In this document: positions 45,578 through 55,195 of the stretch, one piece after another
Layout: each line of letters opens with the position of its first letter
How positions within the stretch are numbered: position 1 is the first letter of the stretch
Origin: Prosthecobacter debontii
Lineage (GTDB): Bacteria > Verrucomicrobiota > Verrucomicrobiia > Verrucomicrobiales > Verrucomicrobiaceae
NCBI GenBank assembly: GCA_945860295.1
Contig: CAMAQH010000003.1
Span: 186,001 to 250,000, forward strand
Direction of reading: 5' to 3'
DNA: 64,000 bases
Translations under genes and position numbers: made by a program
The notes under the pieces: generated by a model
The model's database searches: none
Told to the model about the DNA's origin: nothing
The model's input: the letters and a program-made list of their open reading frames with translations, nothing else

Positions 45578-47452
45578 ATGTACACTTTTCCAAAACACTA
45601 CGATGTCATCGTCTGCGGCGCTGGCCATGCTGGCGTGGAGGCAGCGATGGCTGCCGCTCGGCTCGGCTGTCAGACGGCGATCCTCACGCAGAATCTGGAC
45701 ACCATCTCCCAGATGTCCTGCAATCCTGCCATTGGCGGCTTGGCCAAAGGCCATGTGGTGCGCGAGATCGACGCGCTGGGTGGCGTCATGGGATTAAACA
45801 CCGACGCAACGGGCATCCAGTTCCGAATGCTCAACGCCACGAAAGGCCCCAGCGTCCAAGCTCCGCGAGCTCAGTGCGACAAGAAAGCCTACCAGTTCCG
45901 TATGAAGTGGCTGATCGAGAACCAGCCGAACCTCGACATGCACCAGGGGAACGCTGCTGAGATCCTGGTCGAAAACGATGTTGTCACCGGCATCCGCACC
46001 AGCCTCGGCATGATCTATCGGGCCAAATCCGTCATCATTTCTTCCGGCACATTCATGCGCGGCCTGCTCCATGTCGGTCTGCAAAACCAGGCTGGTGGAC
46101 GCATGGGCGATAGCATTTCCACCCTGTCCGACAGCCTTGCCCATCTCGGATTCGAGATCAAGCGCTTCAAAACCGGCACCCCCTGCCGCATCAACAGCCG
46201 CAGCATTGACTTCTCCAAATGCGAAATCCAGCCGGGAGACAGTCCTACCCCAGCCTTCTCCTACCTCTCCGGCATTGTCCCAGAGGATTCCGAAGGCGAT
46301 TCCGGCACCGGCCCTCCCCAATTCACCCTGAACTCCTGGCGGCCTGAAACGTTCCACGTGGAACAAATTCCCTGCTGGATCACCTACACGAACACTCAAA
46401 CACACGACATTATCCGGGCGAATCTGGACAAATCCCCCATGTATTGCGGCCGGATTCAGGGCGTTGGGCCACGCTATTGTCCGTCGATCGAGGACAAGGT
46501 GGTGCGCTTTGCGGAGAAGGAACGGCACCAGGTTTTTCTGGAACCAGAGGGTCGCCACACTCGTGAGTTCTACATCAATGGCGTCTCGACTTCCCTGCCC
46601 TATGAGGTGCAGCACGACTTTATCCGCAGCATCACCGGCCTAGAAAAGGCCGAGATCATCCGCCCCGGCTACGCGGTGGAGTATGATTACTGCCCACCCA
46701 CACAGCTCTATCCGACCTTGGAAACGAAGCGCATCTCCGGCCTCTACTTCGCCGGCCAGATCAATGGCACCTCCGGTTACGAAGAGGCTGCCGGTCAGGG
46801 CCTGCTCGCTGGGGCCAATGCGGCTCTGAAAGTGCAGGACAAACCACCCTTCATCCTCAGCCGTAGCGAGGCCTATCTCGGTGTGTTGATCGATGATCTC
46901 GTGACCAAGGGTGTCACCGAGCCCTATCGCCTCTTCACCTCCCGTGCCGAGTATCGTCTGCTTCTCCGGCAGGACAATTGTGACCTCCGCCTGACTCTCC
47001 GTGCTGCCGAAATTGGCCTCACCTGCTCCGTGAGAAACCAGCTCACGCAGGTGAAAGCCGACCTCCTTGTCAAAGCCACCCAGTTCGCCCTCACCACCAG
47101 TCACGAGGGCATGAAGTTGCATTCCTGGATTCGCCGCACTGAAAACGACCACACGAAGCTCCCCACAGACATCCGCTCAGAATTCCCTGATCCCGTCTGG
47201 CAGCAGCTCGATTACAGCCTGAAATACGAAGGCTACGTCCAGCGCCAGGAAGTCATGATCGGCAAAACCACCCGCATGGATGGCCACAGCATACCACCCG
47301 ACTTCGATTACACCACCGTCCACAGCCTAAAAAAAGAAGCCCAGCTCCGCCTCACCGAGATCCGCCCCACCACCCTCGGCCAAGCCGCCCGCATCCAGGG
47401 TGTCACTCCAGCAGAGATTTCGTTGTTGGCAGTAATGCTGCGGAAGGGGTGA
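45578..47452 (+). CDS. mnmG: tRNA uridine-5-carboxymethylaminomethyl modification enzyme MnmG
   Basis: 624 aa. With MnmE it makes the 5-(carboxymethylaminomethyl) group on wobble uridine of several tRNAs, in an FAD-dependent reaction. The FAD-binding Rossmann motif is G14-A-G-H-A-G19 near the N-terminus. [23 protein letters not shown] and [20 protein letters not shown]-type segments (here split) and [20 protein letters not shown] are diagnostic. The start ATG 45578 gives the canonical N-terminus. rsmG, parA and parB, often next to mnmG, are not adjacent; the downstream region is decayed. A parS-like site is embedded at 46350-46365. Confidence 0.95.
   Translation: MYTFPKHYDVIVCGAGHAGVEAAMAAARLGCQTAILTQNLDTISQMSCNPAIGGLAKGHVVREIDALGGVMGLNTDATGIQFRMLNATKGPSVQAPRAQCDKKAYQFRMKWLIENQPNLDMHQGNAAEILVENDVVTGIRTSLGMIYRAKSVIISSGTFMRGLLHVGLQNQAGGRMGDSISTLSDSLAHLGFEIKRFKTGTPCRINSRSIDFSKCEIQPGDSPTPAFSYLSGIVPEDSEGDSGTGPPQFTLNSWRPETFHVEQIPCWITYTNTQTHDIIRANLDKSPMYCGRIQGVGPRYCPSIEDKVVRFAEKERHQVFLEPEGRHTREFYINGVSTSLPYEVQHDFIRSITGLEKAEIIRPGYAVEYDYCPPTQLYPTLETKRISGLYFAGQINGTSGYEEAAGQGLLAGANAALKVQDKPPFILSRSEAYLGVLIDDLVTKGVTEPYRLFTSRAEYRLLLRQDNCDLRLTLRAAEIGLTCSVRNQLTQVKADLLVKATQFALTTSHEGMKLHSWIRRTENDHTKLPTDIRSEFPDPVWQQLDYSLKYEGYVQRQEVMIGKTTRMDGHSIPPDFDYTTVHSLKKEAQLRLTEIRPTTLGQAARIQGVTPAEISLLAVMLRKG
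46350..46365. other. parS (ParB-binding) site inside mnmG
   Basis: CGTTCCACGTGGAACA differs from TGTTCCACGTGGAACA only at the first base; the central 14-mer is a perfect palindrome. In the protein it encodes TFHVEQ, an unremarkable segment, so the DNA sequence could be maintained for ParB. mnmG commonly lies near oriC and parAB in bacteria, which fits. Chance occurrence of this 14-mer is unlikely but not excluded. Confidence 0.7.
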
Positions 47453-47485
47453 AAGGAACGCATCAATCAAACAACATGAAGACAT

Positions 47486-48051
47486 CAAAGCGATCGTTCA
47501 ATACAGCCGAAACTCGCGGCTGCGTCTCGCTGTCGTGGCTATTATTGGGATAGCCGTAGCATTCTTTGCACTGCTCATATCTCTTTTGCCAAGCTCTCGA
47601 GAAAAGTCAGACTTACCCTTCAATACTGAATCCGACGACTCGGCGATCCAGTTCTTCATGAGTCACCAAGAGTCGATCGAGGACTTTAGAGAGCGGATTG
47701 AGAAGAAAACCGCTCTCGTCTATTACGACCTCAAAAGAGTCCGAAGCTATTTCCGCAACGGCACTGCTTCCAGAGGATGAGGACCGACAAATCATTCGTC
47801 AACTCATGACAAATCTTGGTTTGTGAGCTTTGAACGGCCCAGCATCAAACTGGGGTTTGCGAATGATCTTTCAAAGCGAAGGCATGGTCATGGTCATGAG
47901 CAGTAGAACCAAGAGCTTTTACTTCAGTCGTCAGACACCTCCGAGGCCCGTGCCGTGTATTGAGAACTTCGTCATCGATGAGCCAGAGTCAGAGGGTGTT
48001 AATAGAAAAATCGTCCCAAACTGGTATCTGAAGTTGGATTGGGGCGGCTGA
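47486..48051 (+). pseudogene. Decayed membrane-anchored protein gene
   Basis: The reading sense moves through at least three frames. The first (GTG 47535, and open further upstream without an ATG) reads RLRLAVVAIIGIAVAFFALL (a membrane anchor) and then a soluble part to YYDLKRVRSYF. Then LPEDEDRQIIRQLMTNLG, then SFERPSIKLGFANDL and finally SRTKSFYFSRQTPPRPVPCI, FVIDEPESEGVNRKIVPNWY ending at TGA 48049-48051. The pieces read as one ~190-residue protein with frameshifts near 47,765, 47,815 and 47,870. I do not recognise the family. The coding is AT-richer than mnmG. From 48052 to 48265 I see no gene. Confidence 0.45.
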
Positions 48052-48265
48052 TCTTTCGGCACTCATGAAATGTGGCGCATGTGTACTTTTGAATACATTG
48101 CTGCCGCCAAATTAGCCGAACTAGTCACCTCCTATTCCCCCGGCATCTCCGAATTTCCGGAATGGCCTTCCATCGCGGTCCACGGGGATTCGGACTTTTC
48201 GCAACGGCCAGCCGATGGGTTCCCCGACTATTCTGCGTTTTCGGAAGGGCGGGAACGGGCGGCGA

Positions 48266-48480
48266 TCAGAGTTCCAGGACGGGCCAGAGGGGTTTTTGCT
48301 GGCTAAGCCAGGTGAGCCCTATTTCGTCGGTGTCGATGGTGACGCCGGCACTGAGGCGGAGATAGGGGTGGAGATTCTGGCGATCATGAGCCGGAAGTCG
48401 TTGTAGAAGTCATTGTCCTCGCTGCGGAGGCGGAGCTCTCCGCTAACGAGGGCGGCGATGGCTTCAGGCTCGAGCTTAAG
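48266..48480 (-). pseudogene. Broken minus-strand gene fragment
   Basis: The minus strand reads PEAIAALVSGELRLRSEDND and FYNDFRLMIAR in one frame, then after a 1-base slip near 48,370 continues as NLHPYLRLSAGVTIDTDEIG and LTWLSQQKPLWPVLEL, ending at TGA. The two parts join into a coherent protein, so this is a frameshifted gene with no start codon near the other end. I do not recognise the family; it looks like a small phage/mobile-element-type protein. It is divergent from the 48510 gene. Confidence 0.45.
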
Positions 48481-48509
48481 AGAAAGCAACTAATATTAAT
48501 CATTAGGTC

Positions 48510-49160
48510 ATGGCACGCTTTGATTTGAGTTTTTTCGACAGCGGAACTCGCATTGACACTCCAGACGGCAACCCAGCCTGCACCATAAGAGACTTAGCCC
48601 ACTTCCTCGACAACCCGTTTGATGATAAGGAAATCAGCGAGACCGAACTGGCCGCCTTCACCACGGATCATCTGGCACGGATGATCGCAAACAATGAGAA
48701 TAATGAACTAACAGTGCGCATCACAGCAACGCAGAGCGCGTTTAATCTCATCGCCGATCGTATGACGGACAACGATGCGCCGCTAGCCATCCGCAAGGCG
48801 CGGAAGCTGGCCAAGGACAACTACCGTGAGAACACGATCCCGCGTGATGTGGCGCGCATCGAGGGAGCCTTTGTCAGTGCCTATGGCGCAGATTCGCCAG
48901 TGATCCTGGAGGCGCTGCCCAATGGCCGCTTGATCTTTCAGGAGTGCCGTGATGATCAGGTAAAGTCAAAACTGGACATCCTGCGGCAAGCGGTGACCGC
49001 GCATCAAGCCGACCTGGTGCCTGCCACCGTGAGCTTAACGACTGCGCTGAAGGCGAACTGGCTAACTATTTATGCACCCAGCGAGGCCTCGACCAGCTCC
49101 TCATCCACGACGCAGGATGGCAAGAAGATGGCGCGTGATGGCCTGCAACTGATGCTCTAG
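48510..49160 (+). CDS. Hypothetical protein cut short by an in-frame amber codon
   Basis: 216 aa, ATG 48510, starting MARFDLSFFDSGTRIDTPDG. It is a mostly helical acidic/basic mixed protein of unknown family with no signal peptide or enzymatic motif. The TAG at 49158-49160 is followed in the same frame by LNLCKLMEMFPRQPEKMSIY, MQQHLLENPASAEEPEPRVP and a stop at 49290-49292, which reads as a natural continuation. The gene therefore probably encoded about 260 residues and was truncated by one point mutation. Neighbouring genes are also decayed. Upstream, an AT-rich run TAATATTAATCATTAGG may carry its promoter. Confidence 0.5.
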   Translation: MARFDLSFFDSGTRIDTPDGNPACTIRDLAHFLDNPFDDKEISETELAAFTTDHLARMIANNENNELTVRITATQSAFNLIADRMTDNDAPLAIRKARKLAKDNYRENTIPRDVARIEGAFVSAYGADSPVILEALPNGRLIFQECRDDQVKSKLDILRQAVTAHQADLVPATVSLTTALKANWLTIYAPSEASTSSSSTTQDGKKMARDGLQLML

Positions 49161-49312
49161 CTGAACCTCTGCAAGCTCATGGAAATGTTCCCCCGCCAGC
49201 CCGAGAAGATGTCGATCTACATGCAGCAGCACCTGCTGGAAAATCCTGCGAGCGCGGAAGAACCCGAGCCGCGGGTGCCACCGACGCCGTAACTTGTCCG
49301 CTTCAGAGGAAA

Positions 49313-49371
49313 GGTAGAAAGATTCATGGGTAGAAAAATTTCAGACTCCCTGTTCTGAAAATCTTTCTACC
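49313..49371. repeat. GGTAGAAA palindromic repeat
   Basis: GGTAGAAAAATTTCAGA (49329-49345) is mirrored by TCTGAAAATCTTTCTACC (49354-49371), with one mismatch and one bulge and an 8-nt loop; a further direct copy GGTAGAAAGATT precedes at 49313-49324. The hairpin sits between the amber-truncated gene and the DUF2233 pseudogene. It looks like a dispersed REP-like element. Confidence 0.55.
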
Positions 49372-49385
49372 TTAACATCCGGTTC

Positions 49386-50130
49386 ATGCATCGCCTCCTC
49401 ACACTCCTCAGCCTAACCATCGCGCCAGCTCTTCTGGCAACAGAGACACTCGAACATGATGGCGCACTGTATCATGTCTATCGCGTTCCTTTGGCGGCTC
49501 AGTCAAAGTTGCATCTGCGCTGACTGGATCAGGCGGGGAAGCCGAGGTCGAACTTCGGCGCGCACCAGCAGCAGCTTGAACGCCAGGAGAAGAAGATCGA
49601 CTCTGCAACGAATGCGGGGATCTATGAGCGGGCGCTAAAGCCTGGCAGACTAACTATTTGTGATGGGAAAGAACTGGTGCCGCTGAACCTCGCAGACGCT
49701 GAGGGTAATTTCTTCTTGAAACCGAATGAGGTGTTTTATCTGGAGGACGTGACAGGGCCTGGGATTGTGAAGGCAGGTGCGTATTCCCCGCTCACGATCA
49801 AGCCACGACTCGCGAATCAATCAGGTCCACTAATCCTGCAGAAAGGAGTGATCCATCCGGTTTTCAATGCGAACTCGCCTAACCTAAGGCAGAGCAGTGC
49901 GGTGGCTGTGGTGACGAAAACCAAGGAGATTATTTTTGTGATGAGTGATCGTGAGGATCGAGTGAAGGGGAGTTGTCACCTTTCGTCAGCTCGCGCGCTT
50001 GTTTCTGCATCTCAGTTGTGAATATGCGCTGTATCTGGGTGGCGACATCTCCCAGATGATCACCTCCCCTGCCCCGAGCACGAGCTTCACGCCGAACACG
50101 TTTGCGGGCATGTTTGTGGTAATGGATTAA
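49386..50130 (+). pseudogene. Phosphodiester glycosidase family (DUF2233) pseudogene
   Basis: The frame begins with a signal peptide (MHRLLTLLSLTIAPALLA) and runs through LYHVYRVPLAAQSKLHLR to a TGA at 49521-49523, where homologues most likely have Trp. Beyond it, in the same frame, the sense continues: ATNAGIYERALKPGRLTICD, GNFFLKPNEVFYLEDVTGPG, PRLANQSGPLILQKGVIHPV, VTKTKEIIFVMSDREDRVKG. Near 49,968 the frame shifts and goes on as TFRQLARLFLHLSCEYALYL and FTPNTFAGMFVVMD, ending at TAA 50128-50130. So there is one nonsense and one frameshift in an otherwise readable secreted DUF2233 protein of about 248 residues. Confidence 0.75.
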
Positions 50131-50142
50131 GCCACCATCAAA

Positions 50143-50203
50143 GACCGCCTGAAGGCGGTGCTCCGAAATCTGAACGTTCGGAGCACCATCTTCAGACGGC
50201 TAC
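50143..50203. repeat. Long inverted repeat (hairpin) after the DUF2233 pseudogene
   Basis: GGTGCTCCGAA (50157-50167) is matched exactly by TTCGGAGCACC (50177-50187), an 11-bp stem with a 9-nt loop. Outer flanks ACCGCCTGAAG and CTTCAGACGGC extend it imperfectly, giving a cruciform of about 60 bp. No T tract follows. It resembles REP-like palindromes. The rest of the gap up to recQ (50204-50338) holds nothing that I can identify. Confidence 0.55.
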
Positions 50204-50338
50204 CCAAAGCCCGAGCACACATTGAAGCCCGAACTACGAACGGTCACTTTTCCTTCACTACCATGAACGGCAAGAGTAGCACATAGCATTGCATACGCCG
50301 CTTGCACCGAGGCCTGTTCCTTCGCATGAAGTAGTGTC

Positions 50339-52498
<2,160 letters not shown>

Positions 52499-52568
52499 TC
52501 AAAGCCCCGACATCGGCCTCAGCCGTAACCGCGCCACCGCCGCCTGGTCCTCATCAGCATGGCCATGA

Positions 52569-52937
52569 GTGATAAGGCGTGTAACCAGGCCTGCGGTGCT
52601 CGGAGCAGTCATTCAGTTGGGCAATTGCTTCGACCTCCTAGACACGCAGCACACATCCATGATGAAGCGGGCGCATGAGAACTACCTCCAGGCAGCTTTG
52701 CATCCCTTGCCCATCAACAAAGGGCTGATGCATCGGCTGGACTGCGCCGTCATCAATTACGGACTGCCCTGGATCGAGCAGCTTTGGAACTTCCAGTTCC
52801 AGACCGTGCGCGGAGTTTTTCAGGAGGGGCAGCCAGTGTTCACGGGCTCTGACATCCGCGAAAAGTCCCACATCCAGATTGCTGTACGCGATCCTGCGAG
52901 CATTTTAGGCTACTTCAAACCCCGCCAGCCCAACTAG
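52569..52937 (+). CDS. Hypothetical protein, probably 5'-truncated
   Basis: 122 aa from GTG 52569; an in-frame stop lies directly upstream, so no more N-terminal coding is available. PAVLGAVIQLGNCFDLLDTQ, the later CAVINYGLPWIEQL, and SHIQIAVRDPASILGYFKP form a pattern that I recall from a larger family whose N-terminal half, resembling a nucleotidyl or ADP-ribosyl-transferase-like fold, is missing here. I cannot name the family with confidence. It is followed 2 bp later by a small partner gene, and the pair may be a remnant of a mobile two-gene unit. Confidence 0.5.
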   Translation: MIRRVTRPAVLGAVIQLGNCFDLLDTQHTSMMKRAHENYLQAALHPLPINKGLMHRLDCAVINYGLPWIEQLWNFQFQTVRGVFQEGQPVFTGSDIREKSHIQIAVRDPASILGYFKPRQPN

Positions 52938-52939
52938 TC

Positions 52940-53161
52940 ATGCCTGCCACCAAGACAAAGCCCAGCGCATCCAAGGCCCGCAAACCACCCGCCCCCAAAC
53001 GGCCTTCCAAGCCCTTCCCAGGCTACCTGACGGATGAATGGTATCAATACACCATGGCCTGCATGGAGCGAGTGACCCCAGCCGAAGTGCGCCGTGACTT
53101 GGTGAAGTTCGGCATCATCGACAAGAAGTGTAATTACACGGCTCCGTATCGGAACGAGTAA
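52940..53161 (+). CDS. Small basic protein, partner of preceding gene
   Basis: 73 aa. The N-terminus is Lys/Pro/Ala-rich (MPATKTKPSASKARKPPAPK), probably disordered and nucleic-acid-like in charge, and a C-terminal helical part contains GYLTDEWYQYTMACMERVTP and AEVRRDLVKFGIIDKK. The small size, the 2-bp spacing and the basic tail resemble a two-gene toxin-antitoxin-like arrangement, but the upstream partner is truncated and no known antitoxin domain is visible, so that is only an idea. Confidence 0.5.
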   Translation: MPATKTKPSASKARKPPAPKRPSKPFPGYLTDEWYQYTMACMERVTPAEVRRDLVKFGIIDKKCNYTAPYRNE

Positions 53162-53217
53162 CTCGGGTTAACGCACTTTAAGCTAACGAGTTTCGCAGTT
53201 TAGATACCAGTGCTGCT

Positions 53218-54051
53218 ATGAATAATTCTTTCGAAACAGTCCAGATTGGTTCTTGGCGAGAAGTGTTTGATTTACCCGAGGTTAAACACGGTCCTTCTGT
53301 TTTCAGAGGACAAAGTGCAGATCAAGATTTGGAGACTTCGCTTGAAAGGCAGTTCCGCAGATACTCCATTAGGGGCGAACATTTTCTTCATAAAGAATGG
53401 GCTTTGCTTCGCGAGTTTCAGCGCAGGGCTCATCTCTATCTCCAAGATGTTCCAACCAACGAAGATTTGGTGGGTTGGATGGCACTCATGCAGCATCATG
53501 GAGCGCCAACAAGATTGCTCGACTTCACATATTCGTTCTTTGTAGCATGTTATTTTGCATTCATGGAGTGCTCCGAAAAGCCTGTTGTCTGGGCAGTCAG
53601 TGACCTTTGGCTGCGAGAATGCTTATCTCCTAACGAACTGAGGCATGATTTGCTCGGAAGACAGATTGATGTGGCAAATACTCAACTTAAAATGCTTCAT
53701 GAAGAGTTTCGTGGAGGAGGCTCTCCAACCAGAGTGCTGGACATGGTGTTGATGATCGAACCCACGCATCAGATCCAAAGATTAGCAGTTCAGCAGGGGC
53801 TTTTTTTGATGCCACTTAATCTCCACAATGGCTTCATGAAGAACCTGCTTTCCACTCCTTCACATTCTGATGACGCTGACTCCGACTGGATCTCTGAGAC
53901 CTCAAAGCACATTAAAAAATTGCAGTTTTCAAAGGAAGTTGCTCGGGAAGGGCTGCTAGAGCTAAGGAAAATGAATATTACTGCTGAGAGCTTGTTTCCG
54001 GGCATTGATGGCTTAGCAAAGTCACTGAACCACACCGTACTCGCTGTATAA
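53218..54051 (+). CDS. FRG-domain protein
   Basis: 277 aa, AT-richer than its surroundings. The FRG domain (named for its Phe-Arg-Gly motif) is present: VFRGQSADQDLETSLER near residue 29 and the diagnostic MQHHGAPTRLLDFTYS near residue 91. FRG proteins are found in phage-defence islands and as toxins, but their activity is not established. No membrane segment or signal peptide is visible. It stands alone between two other poorly known genes in an accessory island. Confidence 0.87.
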   Translation: MNNSFETVQIGSWREVFDLPEVKHGPSVFRGQSADQDLETSLERQFRRYSIRGEHFLHKEWALLREFQRRAHLYLQDVPTNEDLVGWMALMQHHGAPTRLLDFTYSFFVACYFAFMECSEKPVVWAVSDLWLRECLSPNELRHDLLGRQIDVANTQLKMLHEEFRGGGSPTRVLDMVLMIEPTHQIQRLAVQQGLFLMPLNLHNGFMKNLLSTPSHSDDADSDWISETSKHIKKLQFSKEVAREGLLELRKMNITAESLFPGIDGLAKSLNHTVLAV

Positions 54052-54067
54052 AAGAGCCTCGATCTTC

Positions 54068-54475
54068 ATGAGAACTCTAACCGCTTTTTTCGTCGGATTG
54101 TTGTCTGCTGCAACATGGGTTGCAGCAATTTATGGATGCCTTTTTGTGTTATCACAGACATCGTTCGATCACAAATCGATCCCAGGTTTTTTCTGGTAAG
54201 CATCAGCCATAACAATTCTAGCTGTTGCGATATGGTTTGCTCGTTTCGGCTACAATTACGTTTTCGCAAAGTGGAAGATAGAGCATGGGGCAGAATGGAC
54301 ATACTGCGCAGAGAGAGGTTTCTGCAATTGCGGGCTGCCAAAAGTGTGTAGCGCATTGGATTGCAATTGTGAGCGCCTTCATGTTTGTGCCTCGCCAGAA
54401 TGTGAATGTGATAGACCCAAAGTTTGCAGAAAGCCCAAGTGCAACTGCATCCACCCGAAAGCTTATGGCATGTGA
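54068..54475 (+). pseudogene. Two-helix membrane protein with Cys-rich tandem repeat, split by in-frame TAA
   Basis: ATG 54068 gives a 43-aa membrane peptide (MRTLTAFFVGLLSAATWVAA ... PGFFW) that stops at TAA 54197-54199. In the same frame, without any start codon, follow a second helix (AITILAVAIWFARFGYNYVF) and a Cys-rich tail of 12 Cys in the pattern C-x-C-x5-C-x4, repeated three times with period 13, plus a final C-x-C (FCNCGLPKVC, DCNCERLHVC, ECECDRPKVC, KCNCIHPK), ending at TGA 54473-54475. The Cys codons vary synonymously (TGC/TGT), so the protein sequence was under selection. Either a point mutation has inactivated it or the TAA is read through. The repeat suggests metal binding. Confidence 0.6.
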
Positions 54476-54537
54476 GCATAGACTGGTTGGGTGTGTAACA
54501 TTCACGACTTAGATCATAGCCCCAACTCGACATACAT

Positions 54538-54927
54538 ATGACTGCCAACACTCGAAGATTAATCTGGCCACCAAAGTGGTGGTTTTTACTTGCAGCAGTG
54601 AACTTGGCGTTCTTCGCCAATATGACCTACATGGACAACCGTACAATCCAGAGAAGGCTACTTGAGGGAACGAGCTTCATAAACCGACCTTCTATGTCGC
54701 AAAAACTAGGCTCAGCTTATTCACAAGGACTGTCTGTTGGCTTGGAAGAAAGTCTCTATGTTTTGGCCGAGCTCTTTGGAGGGCTCTTTCTTTGTGCTGT
54801 CCCTGCAATGTTCTGCATAATCGCAACACTTTATCAAAGAGAGTGGACTGGTTTACTTGGTTGGCTGCTCTCTACACTTGCTGTGCTAATGGTTGCAATT
54901 ATCCTGAGGCTAGCCGCTGGAACCTAA
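54538..54927 (+). CDS. Hypothetical membrane protein
   Basis: 129 aa, ATG 54538. Three hydrophobic segments are likely: LIWPPKWWFLLAAVNLAFFA near residues 8-27, LFGGLFLCAVPAMFCIIATL near 78-97, and GLLGWLLSTLAVLMVAIIL near 104-122. The loop between them (MTYMDNRTIQRRLLEGTS) is polar. No family is recognised. Codon use is AT-rich like the adjacent FRG gene and unlike the 55-kb genes. It is probably cargo of the same accessory island. From 54,928 to 55,195 there is no gene, only a tandem repeat. Confidence 0.5.
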   Translation: MTANTRRLIWPPKWWFLLAAVNLAFFANMTYMDNRTIQRRLLEGTSFINRPSMSQKLGSAYSQGLSVGLEESLYVLAELFGGLFLCAVPAMFCIIATLYQREWTGLLGWLLSTLAVLMVAIILRLAAGT

Positions 54928-55014
54928 CGAGAAAAGCCGGAGACGGAAGCGACAGCAATGGCCGTGTATAAAAATGTCGAGCGAATCTGAATGATCTGGT
55001 TTTTCGTGAGTGCT

Positions 55015-55120
55015 GCTCCTTTCGCTAGAAAAAGGAAAAGATGAGGAAAAGATGCGTGGCAAATAGTGCTCCTTTCGCTAGAAAAAGGAAAAGATGAGGA
55101 AAAGATGCGTGGCAAATAGT
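55015..55120. repeat. Two perfect 53-bp tandem repeats
   Basis: 55015-55067 is repeated identically at 55068-55120. Each unit begins GCTCCTTTCGCTAGAAAAAG, contains the AGGAAAAGATG phrase twice, and ends GGCAAATAGT. The inner sub-repeat makes the unit purine-rich. Because both copies are identical, the duplication is recent or recombining. It lies in the intergenic gap at the end of the accessory island. Two copies without spacers do not make a CRISPR. Confidence 0.9.
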
Positions 55121-55195
55121 GCTGCTGTGGGTTGAGTTACTGAATCCACACCGTGCATCCAGAACCACGGAGCTGTCACCGCAGGTGTGGTTTCT

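Noticed and set aside
45794-46615. 273-codon minus-strand frame opposite mnmG
   Set aside because: It is antisense to the conserved MnmG and shows no motif.
48070-48306. Short plus-strand frames between 48,070 and 48,410
   Set aside because: The minus strand carries the readable, though broken, protein; the plus frames show no pattern.
54066-54620. 184-codon minus-strand frame opposite the Cys-repeat gene
   Set aside because: The plus strand shows a codon-level conserved Cys repeat, and the minus-strand translation has no features.
55015-55120. Repeat considered as CRISPR
   Set aside because: Two directly adjacent identical units without spacers and with no cas genes nearby.
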